A DNA stretch of 32,968 nucleotides from Candidatus Saccharimonadota bacterium. Lineage in GTDB: Bacteria; Patescibacteriota; Saccharimonadia; Saccharimonadales; Saccharimonadaceae. Each line of letters begins with the position of its first letter. Positions within the stretch are counted from its first letter, which is position 1. The notes below the pieces were generated by a model. It worked only from the letters and a program-made list of their open reading frames with translations, was not told the DNA's origin and made no database searches. The DNA is taken from contig RZYF01000005.1 of the NCBI GenBank assembly GCA_010014665.1, positions 1 through 32,968 of the forward strand, in the 5' to 3' direction. Below, one piece after another: positions 25,520 to 32,968 of the stretch. The translations under genes were made by a program, and so were the position numbers.

Positions 25520-26068
25520 ATGAAAACTAAACAAGCTGTCAATGTTGCCCTAGGAGTAATCGGTCGGAATGGTATGAGTGGAGTCGTGTGTGAGGCGACT
25601 TCTCTACCAACAGCATTAAAGGTTGCTGGGCTCGGTAACCTCACCCATGACACCCTAGACCGCGTTGCAGCCGAACTGCGCCGTCAAGGGCTATTAGAGA
25701 TATCAAAACGCGACAAAAAACACTTACTTTTACAACTCTCAGTCAAAGGTATCCATCGTTTGCAACGTTCTGAAATCGGTGCGGTTACTATACCAGAACC
25801 CACCTTATGGGACAAAAAATGGCGTATGGTTACCTATGACATCCCCGCTACATATAGCATAAAACGTCGCCTCTTTACTACTGAACTCCGTCGGTTGGGT
25901 TTCGCGATGGTACGTGAAAGCGTATGGTTTCACCCACACCCATGTTTCGATCAACTAGACGAGCTGGTCCGTTATTGCGGTATTGTACCCTATGTGACAT
26001 TCGCGGAAATATCTAGATTAGATAAAACTACTTTGGAAAAACTCAAGCGACATTACCCCGAAATATAG
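25520..26068 (+). CDS. PaaX-like transcriptional regulator with Cas2-like domain
   Basis: 182 aa. The N-terminal ~80 residues read as a winged-helix domain (TLDRVAAELRRQGLLEISKRDKKHLLLQLSVKG pattern). The C-terminal half has the ferredoxin/Cas2-like fold of PaaX proteins: WDKKWRMVTYDIP, then RRLFTTELRRLGFAMVRESVWFHPH. Bacterial PaaX is a repressor of about 300 aa with a further C-terminal domain, which is missing here. Start supported by GGGAG 9 nt upstream. No CRISPR array or other cas gene is nearby, so a CRISPR role is unlikely. Regulated genes are unknown. Confidence 0.8.
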   Translation: MKTKQAVNVALGVIGRNGMSGVVCEATSLPTALKVAGLGNLTHDTLDRVAAELRRQGLLEISKRDKKHLLLQLSVKGIHRLQRSEIGAVTIPEPTLWDKKWRMVTYDIPATYSIKRRLFTTELRRLGFAMVRESVWFHPHPCFDQLDELVRYCGIVPYVTFAEISRLDKTTLEKLKRHYPEI

Positions 26069-26095
26069 ATTGAAACACAAGTAGATTTTAGATTA

Positions 26096-26163
26096 TAGAT
26101 TATGGATTTTAGAAAAGAAAATACAGTATATACTACAGTATAGAACCCAAAATCCATTATCTA
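26096..26163. repeat. Inverted repeat between convergent genes
   Basis: TAGATTATGGATTTTA (26096-26111) and CAAAATCCATTATCTA (26148-26163) are inverted copies matching at 14 of 16 positions, with a 36-nt AT-rich loop. It may serve as a bidirectional transcription stop between the PaaX-like gene and obg. Confidence 0.5.
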
Positions 26164-26178
26164 CTTTGCGACCTACAT

Positions 26179-27462
26179 TTATTGTTCGGTCAGTGTAAAC
26201 GTCTTACCAGCAATTTCTATAGTACTACCACCCTTCGCGCCCTGACGTAACAACTCATGTGTCACCCCTAGTTTACGCATAATATCACGTAGTCGCGCGA
26301 GACCATGATAGCTTTCTGTATCTGTACGACGAGCGAACTTCTCAATCTTAGCGCCACTAACAACGAACTTATTGTCTCTTCGCTCTATTTCCCAACCGGA
26401 ATCTATACAACCCTGGTCTAGCGAAATTACCGGTAAAGTCTCGACCTCTTCTACGTCTTCGGCTGCTTCTTCCTGACGAGTGGATTCAACTTGTTTTAAG
26501 AGAGCTCGTAGTACTGGAAGTATGCCTAAATGTGCTTGAGCTGACAGAGCGAATACCTGAACGTCAGAATCTACTGCTGACTTCAGAGAATCAATTTGCA
26601 TCTGAAGTATTTCCGGGTCTAGACCCTCAATTTTTGTTAGAGCCACTATTTCCGGAAGATTAGCAATCGATTCACCGTATTGCTCGAGTTCTTTTCTAAT
26701 AGTTTTGTATGCAATAGATGGATCGTCTTGGTAAGCGTCTATCAGGTGCAATATAACCACTGTGCGCTCTATATGACGTAAAAATGCGTCGCCTAACCCT
26801 TTGCCTTCAGATGCTCCCTCAATCAATCCGGGTATATCAGCTATAAGTAGTCCCGTACCGTTGACATCGGCTACGCCAAGATTTGGTGTCAGAGTCGTAA
26901 ATGCGTAGTCGCCAATCTCTGGTCGAGCATTTGAAACTACACTCAAAAAAGTGGATTTACCAGCATTTGGCATACCGACAAGCCCGACATCCGCTAACAA
27001 TTTAAGCTCTAGATTCGCCTCAAACGCCTCGCCGTCTTCACCAAGCTCAGCTACACGGGGAGCTTGACGAGTCGAGCTCTTAAAATGAGCGTTACCAAAA
27101 CCGCCGTCACCACCACGGGCCACCACAACAGGCTCCCCGCCAGTCACTAGATCTGCCACTAGTACACCATCACGCATTACAACCGTACCAACCGGAACCT
27201 TAACCTGAATATCCTGACCGTTACGTCCATGTTTGTTCTGCTTGCCCCCGGTTTGACCGTCTTGAGCTTTAATCTCTTGTTTCATTCGAAAATCAACTAA
27301 AGTGTTCGTGTTGTCGTCGGCCACAAATACCACGTTGCCACCCTTGCCGCCATTACCACCATCGGGACCACCTTTGTCGATAAATTTTTCATGACGAAAA
27401 CTAACCGCGCCATCACCACCACGGCCAGCCACTACACGTACTATAGCTGTATCTGCAAACAT
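26179..27462 (-). CDS. obg: GTPase Obg
   Basis: Ribosome-associated GTPase of the Obg/CgtA family that checks large-subunit assembly. The Gly-rich Obg domain (~1-155, GGPDGGNGGKGGNVVF) is followed by the G domain (P loop GMPNAGKSTFL at ~165-175, DIPGLIEGA switch II, specificity motif TKIE) and a C-terminal OCT domain (~350-425, VSGAKIEKFARRTDTESYHG). 427 aa, usual length. Specificity motif TKIE replaces the more usual NKxD. TATACT 8 nt before the ATG indicates a leaderless start. Confidence 0.96.
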   Translation of the reverse strand: MFADTAIVRVVAGRGGDGAVSFRHEKFIDKGGPDGGNGGKGGNVVFVADDNTNTLVDFRMKQEIKAQDGQTGGKQNKHGRNGQDIQVKVPVGTVVMRDGVLVADLVTGGEPVVVARGGDGGFGNAHFKSSTRQAPRVAELGEDGEAFEANLELKLLADVGLVGMPNAGKSTFLSVVSNARPEIGDYAFTTLTPNLGVADVNGTGLLIADIPGLIEGASEGKGLGDAFLRHIERTVVILHLIDAYQDDPSIAYKTIRKELEQYGESIANLPEIVALTKIEGLDPEILQMQIDSLKSAVDSDVQVFALSAQAHLGILPVLRALLKQVESTRQEEAAEDVEEVETLPVISLDQGCIDSGWEIERRDNKFVVSGAKIEKFARRTDTESYHGLARLRDIMRKLGVTHELLRQGAKGGSTIEIAGKTFTLTEQ

Positions 27463-27470
27463 ATAGGATA

Positions 27471-27476
27471 AGTATA
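27471..27476 (-). promoter_or_regulatory. -10 box of obg (leaderless)
   Basis: TATACT on the minus strand, 8 nt before the obg ATG, between obg and the LysM/CHAP gene. Confidence 0.55.
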
Positions 27477-27511
27477 CAGTATTTTACGGATTAGAGGTGA
27501 GTAACTGTTTT

Positions 27512-28636
27512 CTAGTGTATAAAGTTGTAGCTAGCGGCCTGTCCAGCAGTCAATGTTCGGCCCGATACAACATTCCAACCAGCGTAGTTCATCTCGCTGA
27601 TACGAAAGCTACCATCTTCAAAGATTTGTTCGACTACAGCCACGTGACCATAACCGCCACCACTTTGCATAACAGCACCGACAGTTGGAGTATTGTCTAC
27701 TTGATAGCCAGCCGATCGGGCAGCGTAAGCCCATGTAGCTGCATGACCCCATAAACTACCGATCGGCATGCCTAATTCGGCACGTCGATTATATGCATAC
27801 CAAGTACAGTAGCCATAACTGTAACGGTTACCAGACTGCATAGTGTAGTTAGAATTGTATAGACTAGTCGAAGACACACTCGTGCCACTAACTGGTCGTG
27901 GGGCAACATATCCTGGGCGCTCATTTTCTGGCAAAACACCGCCTGGTATTATCAATCTGGCGTTAGGCGATAGGCCTGTCAACTCAAGATCATTCTGGCT
28001 AATTATCCTCGTAGGATCAGACTGATATTTTTGAGCTAAAGCTTCGAGAGTGTCACCGTCTTTAGTCGTATAAACAACACCGTCGACAGGAGGAATTATT
28101 AAATCTTTATCTGGCGTCAAAGCATCACTAGCCAAGTTGTTTGCCCAGCGAATTGTTTCAGCCGAAACACTATATTTGTCGGCTACAGCATTTACTGTAT
28201 CTCCAGCAATAGTTTTATAAGTTTCAAATCCCCGAGTAGCGGCAACTTCAAATACTTGTGGTTTAGTAACAGCCGATTCACTAGCAGTTTGTGCTAAATC
28301 GCTCTGAACACTCAATGTCATAAACTGAGAAAAAACTTCCGTAGACACGGTAAGATCTGCGTTCTCAGCAACTTTTGAAGCCAAATTTACGACTGATATC
28401 TGGTCCACTGATGGTTTAGCAATATCAGCAATCTGCTGGGTTTCAAATAAGTTAGCGTTAGTTGTTTTATTATCAGAAACATCAACCGGTGATTTATATC
28501 CGGAAGATGCAATAATTGCGACGATGAACAGTACTGAAGCGTAAATAGAGGTTCGACCTAGCCTATTCAATAAGACTGTCGAGGCTCTCGTTCTAATTTC
28601 TTTTTTGGCCGTGAAGCCAGAAGGTAAACTACGAAT
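27512..28636 (-). CDS. Secreted LysM-CHAP cell-wall hydrolase, probable ATT start
   Basis: Signal or anchor helix (YASVLFIVAIIASSG), two LysM peptidoglycan-binding repeats (TYKTIAGDTVNAVADKYS and VYTTKDGDTLEALAQKYQ, the second ending in RLIIPGG), and a C-terminal CHAP hydrolase: Cys in YGYCTWYAYNRR, SLWGHAATWAYAA, His in YGHVAVVEQ, NYAGW. The ORF track starts at TTG 28570, which has no Shine-Dalgarno. The frame is open 22 codons further to ATT at 28636, which lies 6 nt after a perfect AAGGAG (28643-28648). It adds MRSLPSGFTAKKEIRTR, a basic n-region. I favour this start (374 aa). Long structured 5' leader. Confidence 0.85.
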   Translation of the reverse strand: MRSLPSGFTAKKEIRTRASTVLLNRLGRTSIYASVLFIVAIIASSGYKSPVDVSDNKTTNANLFETQQIADIAKPSVDQISVVNLASKVAENADLTVSTEVFSQFMTLSVQSDLAQTASESAVTKPQVFEVAATRGFETYKTIAGDTVNAVADKYSVSAETIRWANNLASDALTPDKDLIIPPVDGVVYTTKDGDTLEALAQKYQSDPTRIISQNDLELTGLSPNARLIIPGGVLPENERPGYVAPRPVSGTSVSSTSLYNSNYTMQSGNRYSYGYCTWYAYNRRAELGMPIGSLWGHAATWAYAARSAGYQVDNTPTVGAVMQSGGGYGHVAVVEQIFEDGSFRISEMNYAGWNVVSGRTLTAGQAASYNFIH

Positions 28637-28846
28637 GTCTTACTCCTTGGGTAACAAACTGTGTCTGAAACCAAGCGTTCGATAATCATCTTGCTTCCCG
28701 CAATTACTGGGGAAAAGAGAGCTGCCGACCATTGCTTGTTAGTTATTATCTAAAAAATGTGTAAAGCTCTCGTGCGATTTTCTCTAACGATCACCGTCAA
28801 TCAGTTGAACCGTATGTAAAACATTGGTTTCACTATTAACAGAGAT
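28637..28846 (-). promoter_or_regulatory. Structured 5' leader of the LysM-CHAP gene
   Basis: About 210 nt between the predicted transcript start and the ATT codon. GAGAGCT (28768-28774) can pair with AGCTCTC about 60 nt downstream, and CTTGG (minus strand near 28673) can pair with CCAAG, which overlaps the Shine-Dalgarno AAGGAG. That makes ribosome access switchable in principle. c-di-AMP (ydaO) riboswitches often precede cell-wall hydrolases, but I could not recognise that consensus here. Confidence 0.4.
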
Positions 28847-28852
28847 AGGTCT

Positions 28853-28882
28853 ATATTATCAAACATTGACATTTTAGTCAAT
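28853..28882 (-). promoter_or_regulatory. Promoter with overlapping inverted repeat, LysM-CHAP gene
   Basis: On the minus strand TTGACT (28876-28881), 17-nt spacer, TAATAT (28853-28858). The -35 is embedded in a perfect inverted repeat ATTGAC-N6-GTCAAT (28865-28882), a plausible operator. Confidence 0.65.
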
Positions 28883-28899
28883 ATGTTAAGAAAAATAGT

Positions 28900-30078
28900 C
28901 TATTGACAAAGCGTCGTACAATAATCCGCTACATTGGCGTCGTGCTCGTCTTCGGTGCGAGCAAAATAAGTCCGCCCATCATCACCGGCAACAAAATACA
29001 AATAATCACCTGCAGAAGGAAAAGCGACAGCCTGAAGAGCAGTATAATTCATATTCGATATCGGACCAGGGGGAAGTCCTGGATATTTGCGTGTATTATA
29101 TGGCGATTCTAGGTCTACGCTTGGCGCTACGTCCATTTTTTTGGCAGCATACATATAAGTTACGTCTGAACCAAGCACCATGTTAGACTTGAGACGACTT
29201 AGAAATACCTGAGCTACTTGTTTCTGTACGGCCTCATCGTTAACTTCTTGCTGGACTATCGAAGCTAAGGTGATTGCCTGATGCAGATTTAAACCATGAC
29301 TAGCAAAAGCCTCAGGTAGCTTATCGCGCTGCATACGACCGTAGAGTTCATTAAACGTTCGCTCAAAAACATCACTCAGTGTTTGATCGGCACTCATCTG
29401 ATAAGTTTCTGGAAAAATATATCCCTCAAGTGATGCCTCGGCCGGTTTGTTTCGTAATAATTCTGAATTATAGCTGAATTTATAGGCTGTATTGATTTCT
29501 GCGCTTGTAAAACCTTGAGCAGCTAAACTATGCTCGATGTCTGGGTCAGATAACTCTTCGAGTGTTAGCCCAGGAGCTATCATCACGACATAAATACCCT
29601 TTTCGCCTGATACTAACTTCTGAATAATAGCCTCAACCGATTGTTTACTGGAAATAACATATCCGCCAGCTTGGATGTTTGGATAAGCCCGTATAGACCT
29701 TGCGTACCATTCAAAAGTTAGAGCACTTCGTACCAATTTATGATCTTCCAGATTTCGAGCGATCGATTCTAGAGACTCCCCCGGAGCTATAGTGATATGT
29801 TGATCTATTATGTTACCCCCCCTAGGTTGGAGCGTCCACCAGAAATACGTTCCCGATACGCTAGCCGCAACTATCAGGATAGATACAACTAAAATTATTG
29901 TACGAAAAATCGTCTTTCTAGGTCTAGGCACTTTGTTGTCTATGGTAGGTCCTTGGGTTGCTACCAACGGCTCCTGGATACTGTTATCGCTAGTAGGTAC
30001 CACAGACTGCTCGTGTGGCAAGGCTGTAGTTAACGGACTAGGTAGTACCGTAGGCTGCTGAGGCGGTTTAATATCCAT
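28900..30078 (-). CDS. mltG: Endolytic murein transglycosylase MltG
   Basis: Membrane-bound lytic transglycosylase that cuts nascent glycan strands. After a Pro/Thr-rich cytoplasmic segment comes one helix (about 63-85, IILVVSILIVAASVSGTYFW), a LysM-like subdomain (GESLESIARNL), and the YceG domain with the catalytic Glu in LASIVQQEVND and the signature YNTRKYPGLPPGPISN. I start at ATG 30078 (MDIKPPQQ; 392 aa), which overlaps the ruvX stop by about 11 nt. The track start at 30156 lies deep inside ruvX and adds an unrelated stretch. Confidence 0.92.
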   Translation of the reverse strand: MDIKPPQQPTVLPSPLTTALPHEQSVVPTSDNSIQEPLVATQGPTIDNKVPRPRKTIFRTIILVVSILIVAASVSGTYFWWTLQPRGGNIIDQHITIAPGESLESIARNLEDHKLVRSALTFEWYARSIRAYPNIQAGGYVISSKQSVEAIIQKLVSGEKGIYVVMIAPGLTLEELSDPDIEHSLAAQGFTSAEINTAYKFSYNSELLRNKPAEASLEGYIFPETYQMSADQTLSDVFERTFNELYGRMQRDKLPEAFASHGLNLHQAITLASIVQQEVNDEAVQKQVAQVFLSRLKSNMVLGSDVTYMYAAKKMDVAPSVDLESPYNTRKYPGLPPGPISNMNYTALQAVAFPSAGDYLYFVAGDDGRTYFARTEDEHDANVADYCTTLCQ

Positions 30079-30484
30079 AATTAGTACCCAAATAATCTTG
30101 GAGAATAATAGTTGCAGCTTCGCTATCGATGTCAGCTTTTTCGTATGGCTTTTCACGCAGTTTCAAACGTTCTTCAGCCACAACGGACGTCAAGGACTCA
30201 TCCTGAAACTCCACTGAAAGCCTAAATTGTCTCAGCTGAGTAGCGAAATCATGGGCTATCGCGGTCTGTTGGGTTTTAAAACCAGACTGGTTCCTTGGGT
30301 AACCTACGATCAAAATGCTCGGTTCTTTCTCGGCAATCAGCTGTTTAATTCGCTCAAATTCAAGACCGTCTACGAAAATAGTACCTATCGGAAAAGCAAT
30401 CTTCAGAGATGTGTCAGCTTCGGCTATTCCGATCCGCTTTTCACCCACATCAAATGCTAATAATCGTTGTGTATTAATTCCCAT
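30068..30484 (-). CDS. ruvX: YqgF/RuvX-family nuclease
   Basis: RNase H-fold protein implicated in 16S rRNA 5'-end maturation (YqgF) and annotated as putative Holliday junction resolvase. 138 aa. FDVGEKRIGIA (first Asp), VGYPRNQSG, and the C-terminal DIDSEAATIILQDYL with the last acidic residue are present. The usual DERLTT motif reads DESLTS, keeping the acidic residues. It overlaps the upstream gene by 11 nt and mltG by 11 nt, within a tight envelope operon. Confidence 0.92.
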   Translation of the reverse strand: MGINTQRLLAFDVGEKRIGIAEADTSLKIAFPIGTIFVDGLEFERIKQLIAEKEPSILIVGYPRNQSGFKTQQTAIAHDFATQLRQFRLSVEFQDESLTSVVAEERLKLREKPYEKADIDSEAATIILQDYLGTNYGY

Positions 30485-32120
30485 TGGTCATTGTGAAAAT
30501 TATATGAACTTTTTTATCATCTTTAGGTACTGAGTTCACCCAGAACGGTGAGAATTTAACGTCTACGTCTTCGATGCCATCAATTGCATTAACCATTTCT
30601 CTAACGTCACCCTCACGCAAGCCAGCAATATCTCTAATAAGCTTAGCCTGGTCAATATTTGGGCCAACTTGGGCGGTCGCAACAGCCCGAATAGTATAGC
30701 CACCTTCAACTTTATTAAATTCGGAAAACTTCGTAGACTTTTCGCCAACTTCATAGATTTTTTGGTTCTTTTTGTTGGATAATTCAGTCTTTAAGAATGC
30801 ACTATAAACTTGCGATAGATCGTTAGTTTTAACACCGATTAAAGTATATGTGGTTTCAAGTGTTAGTTTACCAGACGTAGCTTCTTGGCCAACCGCCGGC
30901 GTTGCTACAGGATTACCCGGCTCAACCACAAATGCATCATTAATAGCAATTTCCGCACTAGTAAATTGTTTTTTCAGCTCTTCACGTACCGCATTCGAAT
31001 CTTGAGATTTAAGCTGTTCGAAAGCTTTATCTACATCGACCTGTGAAATAACTGTCACTTCTTTAGTAGTACCACCAGAAGTCTCTTCAGTCAGAGTAGC
31101 CGTCAAATCACTAGGTGCACCACTCATAGAACCCGAGGCGCCGTTATAGGTAGGGCCATTGGAAGCAGCCGTAACCCCTACAGTTGCCGAACCAGCTGTA
31201 CAATTAAATACACTCGCACAAGATCCTTTAGGTACAGTCACGGTAGTATTAGTCGTAAATTGCAACCCACTACTAGTTCTAAGTACTACGCCTGCGTTGA
31301 GCGTAACGGCAGTAAATGAACTATTAGCCAACTTTACAGTTCCAGTAGCCTTATCACCGACATCTTTTTTACCAGTTGCAGTTAAGTCAGCACTGGTAGC
31401 TTTTTTGATTTGTTTAACCACCGAAGGCAAAACGTTTTGCGCAGCATCCACTTTGGCGCCGTCACGGATTTGCAAAACTTTGTTTATATTTATTACGTTC
31501 GTACGAGCCTTAATAACTACGTCGGCTCTAGGAGCAAAAACCGTTGCCCAAACCACAAAACCTACTAGGAGTAACAAACCTCCAACAGCAATAAATAATT
31601 TTTTTCTAAACATATTAAAGTTTGGCAGTTTATTAGTAATCGAACGTTTTTTAGCAACATCCGATATTGCTACAGAACCTGCGCTTGACTTAAATGATTT
31701 TCTTGAATCGTCAGCTGTATTAACTTCGTCTTCCAGATTATTAGGGAATATTTCTACCTCAGAATCAACAGAATCCAGGTTGTTTGTTGGCTCAATTTCT
31801 TCGCCTTGAATCACATCATCATCAATTCCTTCAACAACTACCGGTGTACTAAGCTCTGGCTTACTCTGAAGGTTTTTGGCGATCGGAAGCAATAGTTCTG
31901 CGGCTAAATTTGATAATGCAGGATCATTTGTAATCAACACTATTCGTTTATCGGCTTGTTCAGCAGCTCTTTTGAGTAGCTTGAGATTTACGATACTCTG
32001 TAAAACACCCACTCTTTTAGGTGGTACTAAAGCGACTATAGACGATTTTGCGTCTTTTACTCGTTCTATGATAGCAGTGATATCGTCTTCTGTGTCAATG
32101 TAAACAACGTCTTTTTTCAT
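30474..32120 (-). CDS. Membrane protein of the CPR 'baseplate J/gp47-like' family
   Basis: 548 aa. The N-terminal ~90 residues (VYIDTEDDITAIIERVK, ALVPPKRVGVLQSIVNLKLL) form a domain I remember from CPR proteins annotated as baseplate J/gp47 family. A polar acidic linker follows, then one helix at about 174-195 (LFIAVGGLLLLVGFVVWATVF) and a large Thr/Ser/Val-rich extracytoplasmic region with repeats of beta character. Function unknown. Its 4-nt overlap with the FtsA/PilM gene suggests a joint envelope or pilus-like complex, with the N-terminal domain inside the cell. It is not part of a phage here. Confidence 0.7.
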   Translation of the reverse strand: MKKDVVYIDTEDDITAIIERVKDAKSSIVALVPPKRVGVLQSIVNLKLLKRAAEQADKRIVLITNDPALSNLAAELLLPIAKNLQSKPELSTPVVVEGIDDDVIQGEEIEPTNNLDSVDSEVEIFPNNLEDEVNTADDSRKSFKSSAGSVAISDVAKKRSITNKLPNFNMFRKKLFIAVGGLLLLVGFVVWATVFAPRADVVIKARTNVININKVLQIRDGAKVDAAQNVLPSVVKQIKKATSADLTATGKKDVGDKATGTVKLANSSFTAVTLNAGVVLRTSSGLQFTTNTTVTVPKGSCASVFNCTAGSATVGVTAASNGPTYNGASGSMSGAPSDLTATLTEETSGGTTKEVTVISQVDVDKAFEQLKSQDSNAVREELKKQFTSAEIAINDAFVVEPGNPVATPAVGQEATSGKLTLETTYTLIGVKTNDLSQVYSAFLKTELSNKKNQKIYEVGEKSTKFSEFNKVEGGYTIRAVATAQVGPNIDQAKLIRDIAGLREGDVREMVNAIDGIEDVDVKFSPFWVNSVPKDDKKVHIIFTMTNGN

Positions 32121-32968
32121 ACTCTTAGTATCCTATTAAGTCTTTCCTTCACAGAATCACCTTCGCTTATCGCTAGAGTATCATATCCTACTCGTAGTAA
32201 CCCCATTGCGGTAATATATGTATGATCGTTGACGTTACCAGTATGATCTTTCATACCAGATACATCAGACGGGCGAATATGCTGCACGGTCGGGCGCTTA
32301 GTGAAAGGCAATTCCTTATACCATTCGCGTTGTGACAAGGCTTCTACTAGAGGTACTAAGCTCGCACCACCACCACATAACAAAATCCGGTTAGGGAGGT
32401 GATCAACGCTATCGAATTCACTTAGTGCAATCTCAACCCCACTAATCCAAACGTCGAGGGTTTTTTCGATAGACGTATTTAGCTCTTCGGCAACCGATGG
32501 CTTGATCTTTGTGTCACCATAATGTAACTTTAGCTTTTCAGCTTCATCGTAAGTGATATCTAAGTCATTTGCTATCGTCCTAGTAAAGCTCCTACCTCCG
32601 ATACCAAACATCTTAGTTCCTTCGACACCACCGTCATCTACAACAGCAATGTCAGTTGTACCGCCACCAACATCCGCCAAAATAGCCGTAAAATTACTAC
32701 CCGTATCGGATCCAAGCATGCTACGAGATACCGCAAAAGGTTCAGCGGCAACCGCCAGTAGGTCTAAGTCTAAATCGTTAGCAGTGCGTTCTATCGCCCC
32801 AATATGAACCATCGGTGCAAAAGCTGTGTATATTTGTATAGCCACATCTCTACCTTGAAAACCAATCGGGTTTGCAACCTTGTAGCCATCAATATGTATA
32901 CTGACGATGGCAGAATTAACTAATTTTACCTCAACTTCTTTGTTACCTGTTTCAAGACCGATCTGTTG
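32117..32968 (-). CDS. FtsA/PilM-like actin-fold protein (partial)
   Basis: Cut by the window edge: the frame is open past GTG 32845 (the track start) to 32968, so the N-terminus is missing and about 283 residues are visible. The segment NSAIVSIHIDGYKV and GFQGRDVAIQIYTAFAPM looks like the SHS2 (1C) domain. The ATP-binding phosphate loop is ADVGGGTTDIAVV, and RILLCGGGASLVPL is the adenosine motif. FtsA tethers FtsZ to the membrane; PilM is the inner-membrane ATPase-fold component of type IV pili. With the downstream membrane protein the PilM-like option is attractive, but sequence alone does not decide. Confidence 0.8.
   Translation of the reverse strand, partial: QQIGLETGNKEVEVKLVNSAIVSIHIDGYKVANPIGFQGRDVAIQIYTAFAPMVHIGAIERTANDLDLDLLAVAAEPFAVSRSMLGSDTGSNFTAILADVGGGTTDIAVVDDGGVEGTKMFGIGGRSFTRTIANDLDITYDEAEKLKLHYGDTKIKPSVAEELNTSIEKTLDVWISGVEIALSEFDSVDHLPNRILLCGGGASLVPLVEALSQREWYKELPFTKRPTVQHIRPSDVSGMKDHTGNVNDHTYITAMGLLRVGYDTLAISEGDSVKERLNRILRV

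Noticed and set aside
25520-26068. CRISPR Cas2
   Set aside because: The Cas2-like half is fused to a winged helix as in PaaX regulators, and there is no repeat array or other cas gene in the window.
28637-28846. Confident c-di-AMP (ydaO) riboswitch
   Set aside because: Gene context fits but the conserved motifs could not be recognised by eye; left as an unclassified structured leader.
31159-31809. 216-aa ORF antisense to the baseplate-J-like gene
   Set aside because: Low-complexity shadow of the Thr/Ser-rich coding strand, which has clear domain structure and operon overlaps.
30474-32120. Phage or contractile-tail baseplate protein
   Set aside because: No sheath, tube or spike genes nearby; neighbours are envelope and housekeeping genes, and the protein has a central transmembrane helix.

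Overview
The window looks like a stretch of a Candidate Phyla Radiation (Patescibacteria) chromosome, most likely Saccharibacteria (TM7) or a close relative. This is an inference from gene content: an FtsA/PilM - baseplate-J-like - RuvX - MltG block, MurT/GatD lipid II amidation, small secreted CHAP hydrolases, a PaaX/Cas2-fold regulator, DedA/VTT membrane proteins, and many genes with a -10 box only 6-8 nt before the start codon. UGA acts as an ordinary stop (for example the ATGA overlap of murT/gatD), so the UGA=Gly code of Gracilibacteria/Absconditabacteria does not apply.

Layout. 1-2235: murT-gatD (+). 2236-3010: two tRNA-Val genes (CAC, TAC), each preceded by an unusual leader carrying a copy of its own tRNA 5' end plus an antisense of the D arm. 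3030-4670: FAD-linked GlcD-type oxidase (-). 4795-5128: two 98-bp tandem repeats abutting tRNA-Leu(GAG) and a terminator. 5211-5435: a broken small membrane ORF. 5540-10366: a tight six-gene operon (-) crtE-crtB-crtI-crtYe-crtYf-crtEb, with the gene order known from actinobacterial C50 carotenoid clusters. 10523-14559 (-): uvrC, a PF04020-type membrane protein, secG and a membrane-anchored family 5 solute-binding protein. 14816-15598: CHAP-type secreted protein (-). 15824-17623: ABC exporter (+). 17633-18370: ribosomal protein bL25 (-). 18454-19122: DedA (+). 19160-21970: uvrA (-). 22004-22729: VTT protein (-). 22853-23230: small membrane protein (+). 23235-24647: exonuclease I (-). 24664-25350: about 690 nt without a gene, holding what looks like a large structured RNA with its own promoter and terminator (-). 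25520-26068: PaaX-like regulator (+). 26179-32968 (-): obg, a LysM/CHAP protein with a structured leader and probable ATT start, mltG, ruvX, a baseplate-J-like membrane protein, and FtsA/PilM cut by the window edge.

Themes. Cell envelope building and remodelling (MurT/GatD, MltG, two CHAP proteins, SecG, DedA, VTT, FtsA-like), nucleotide excision repair (UvrA, UvrC), and one self-contained pigment pathway. The strongest candidates for undescribed biology are the roughly 600-nt RNA closed by a 15-bp terminal helix (24696-25300) and the tRNA-mimic leaders in front of all three tRNA genes. A complete C50 carotenoid operon in a genome type usually poor in biosynthesis is the most striking protein-coding finding. 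No tools were run; family calls come from motif reading and memory.
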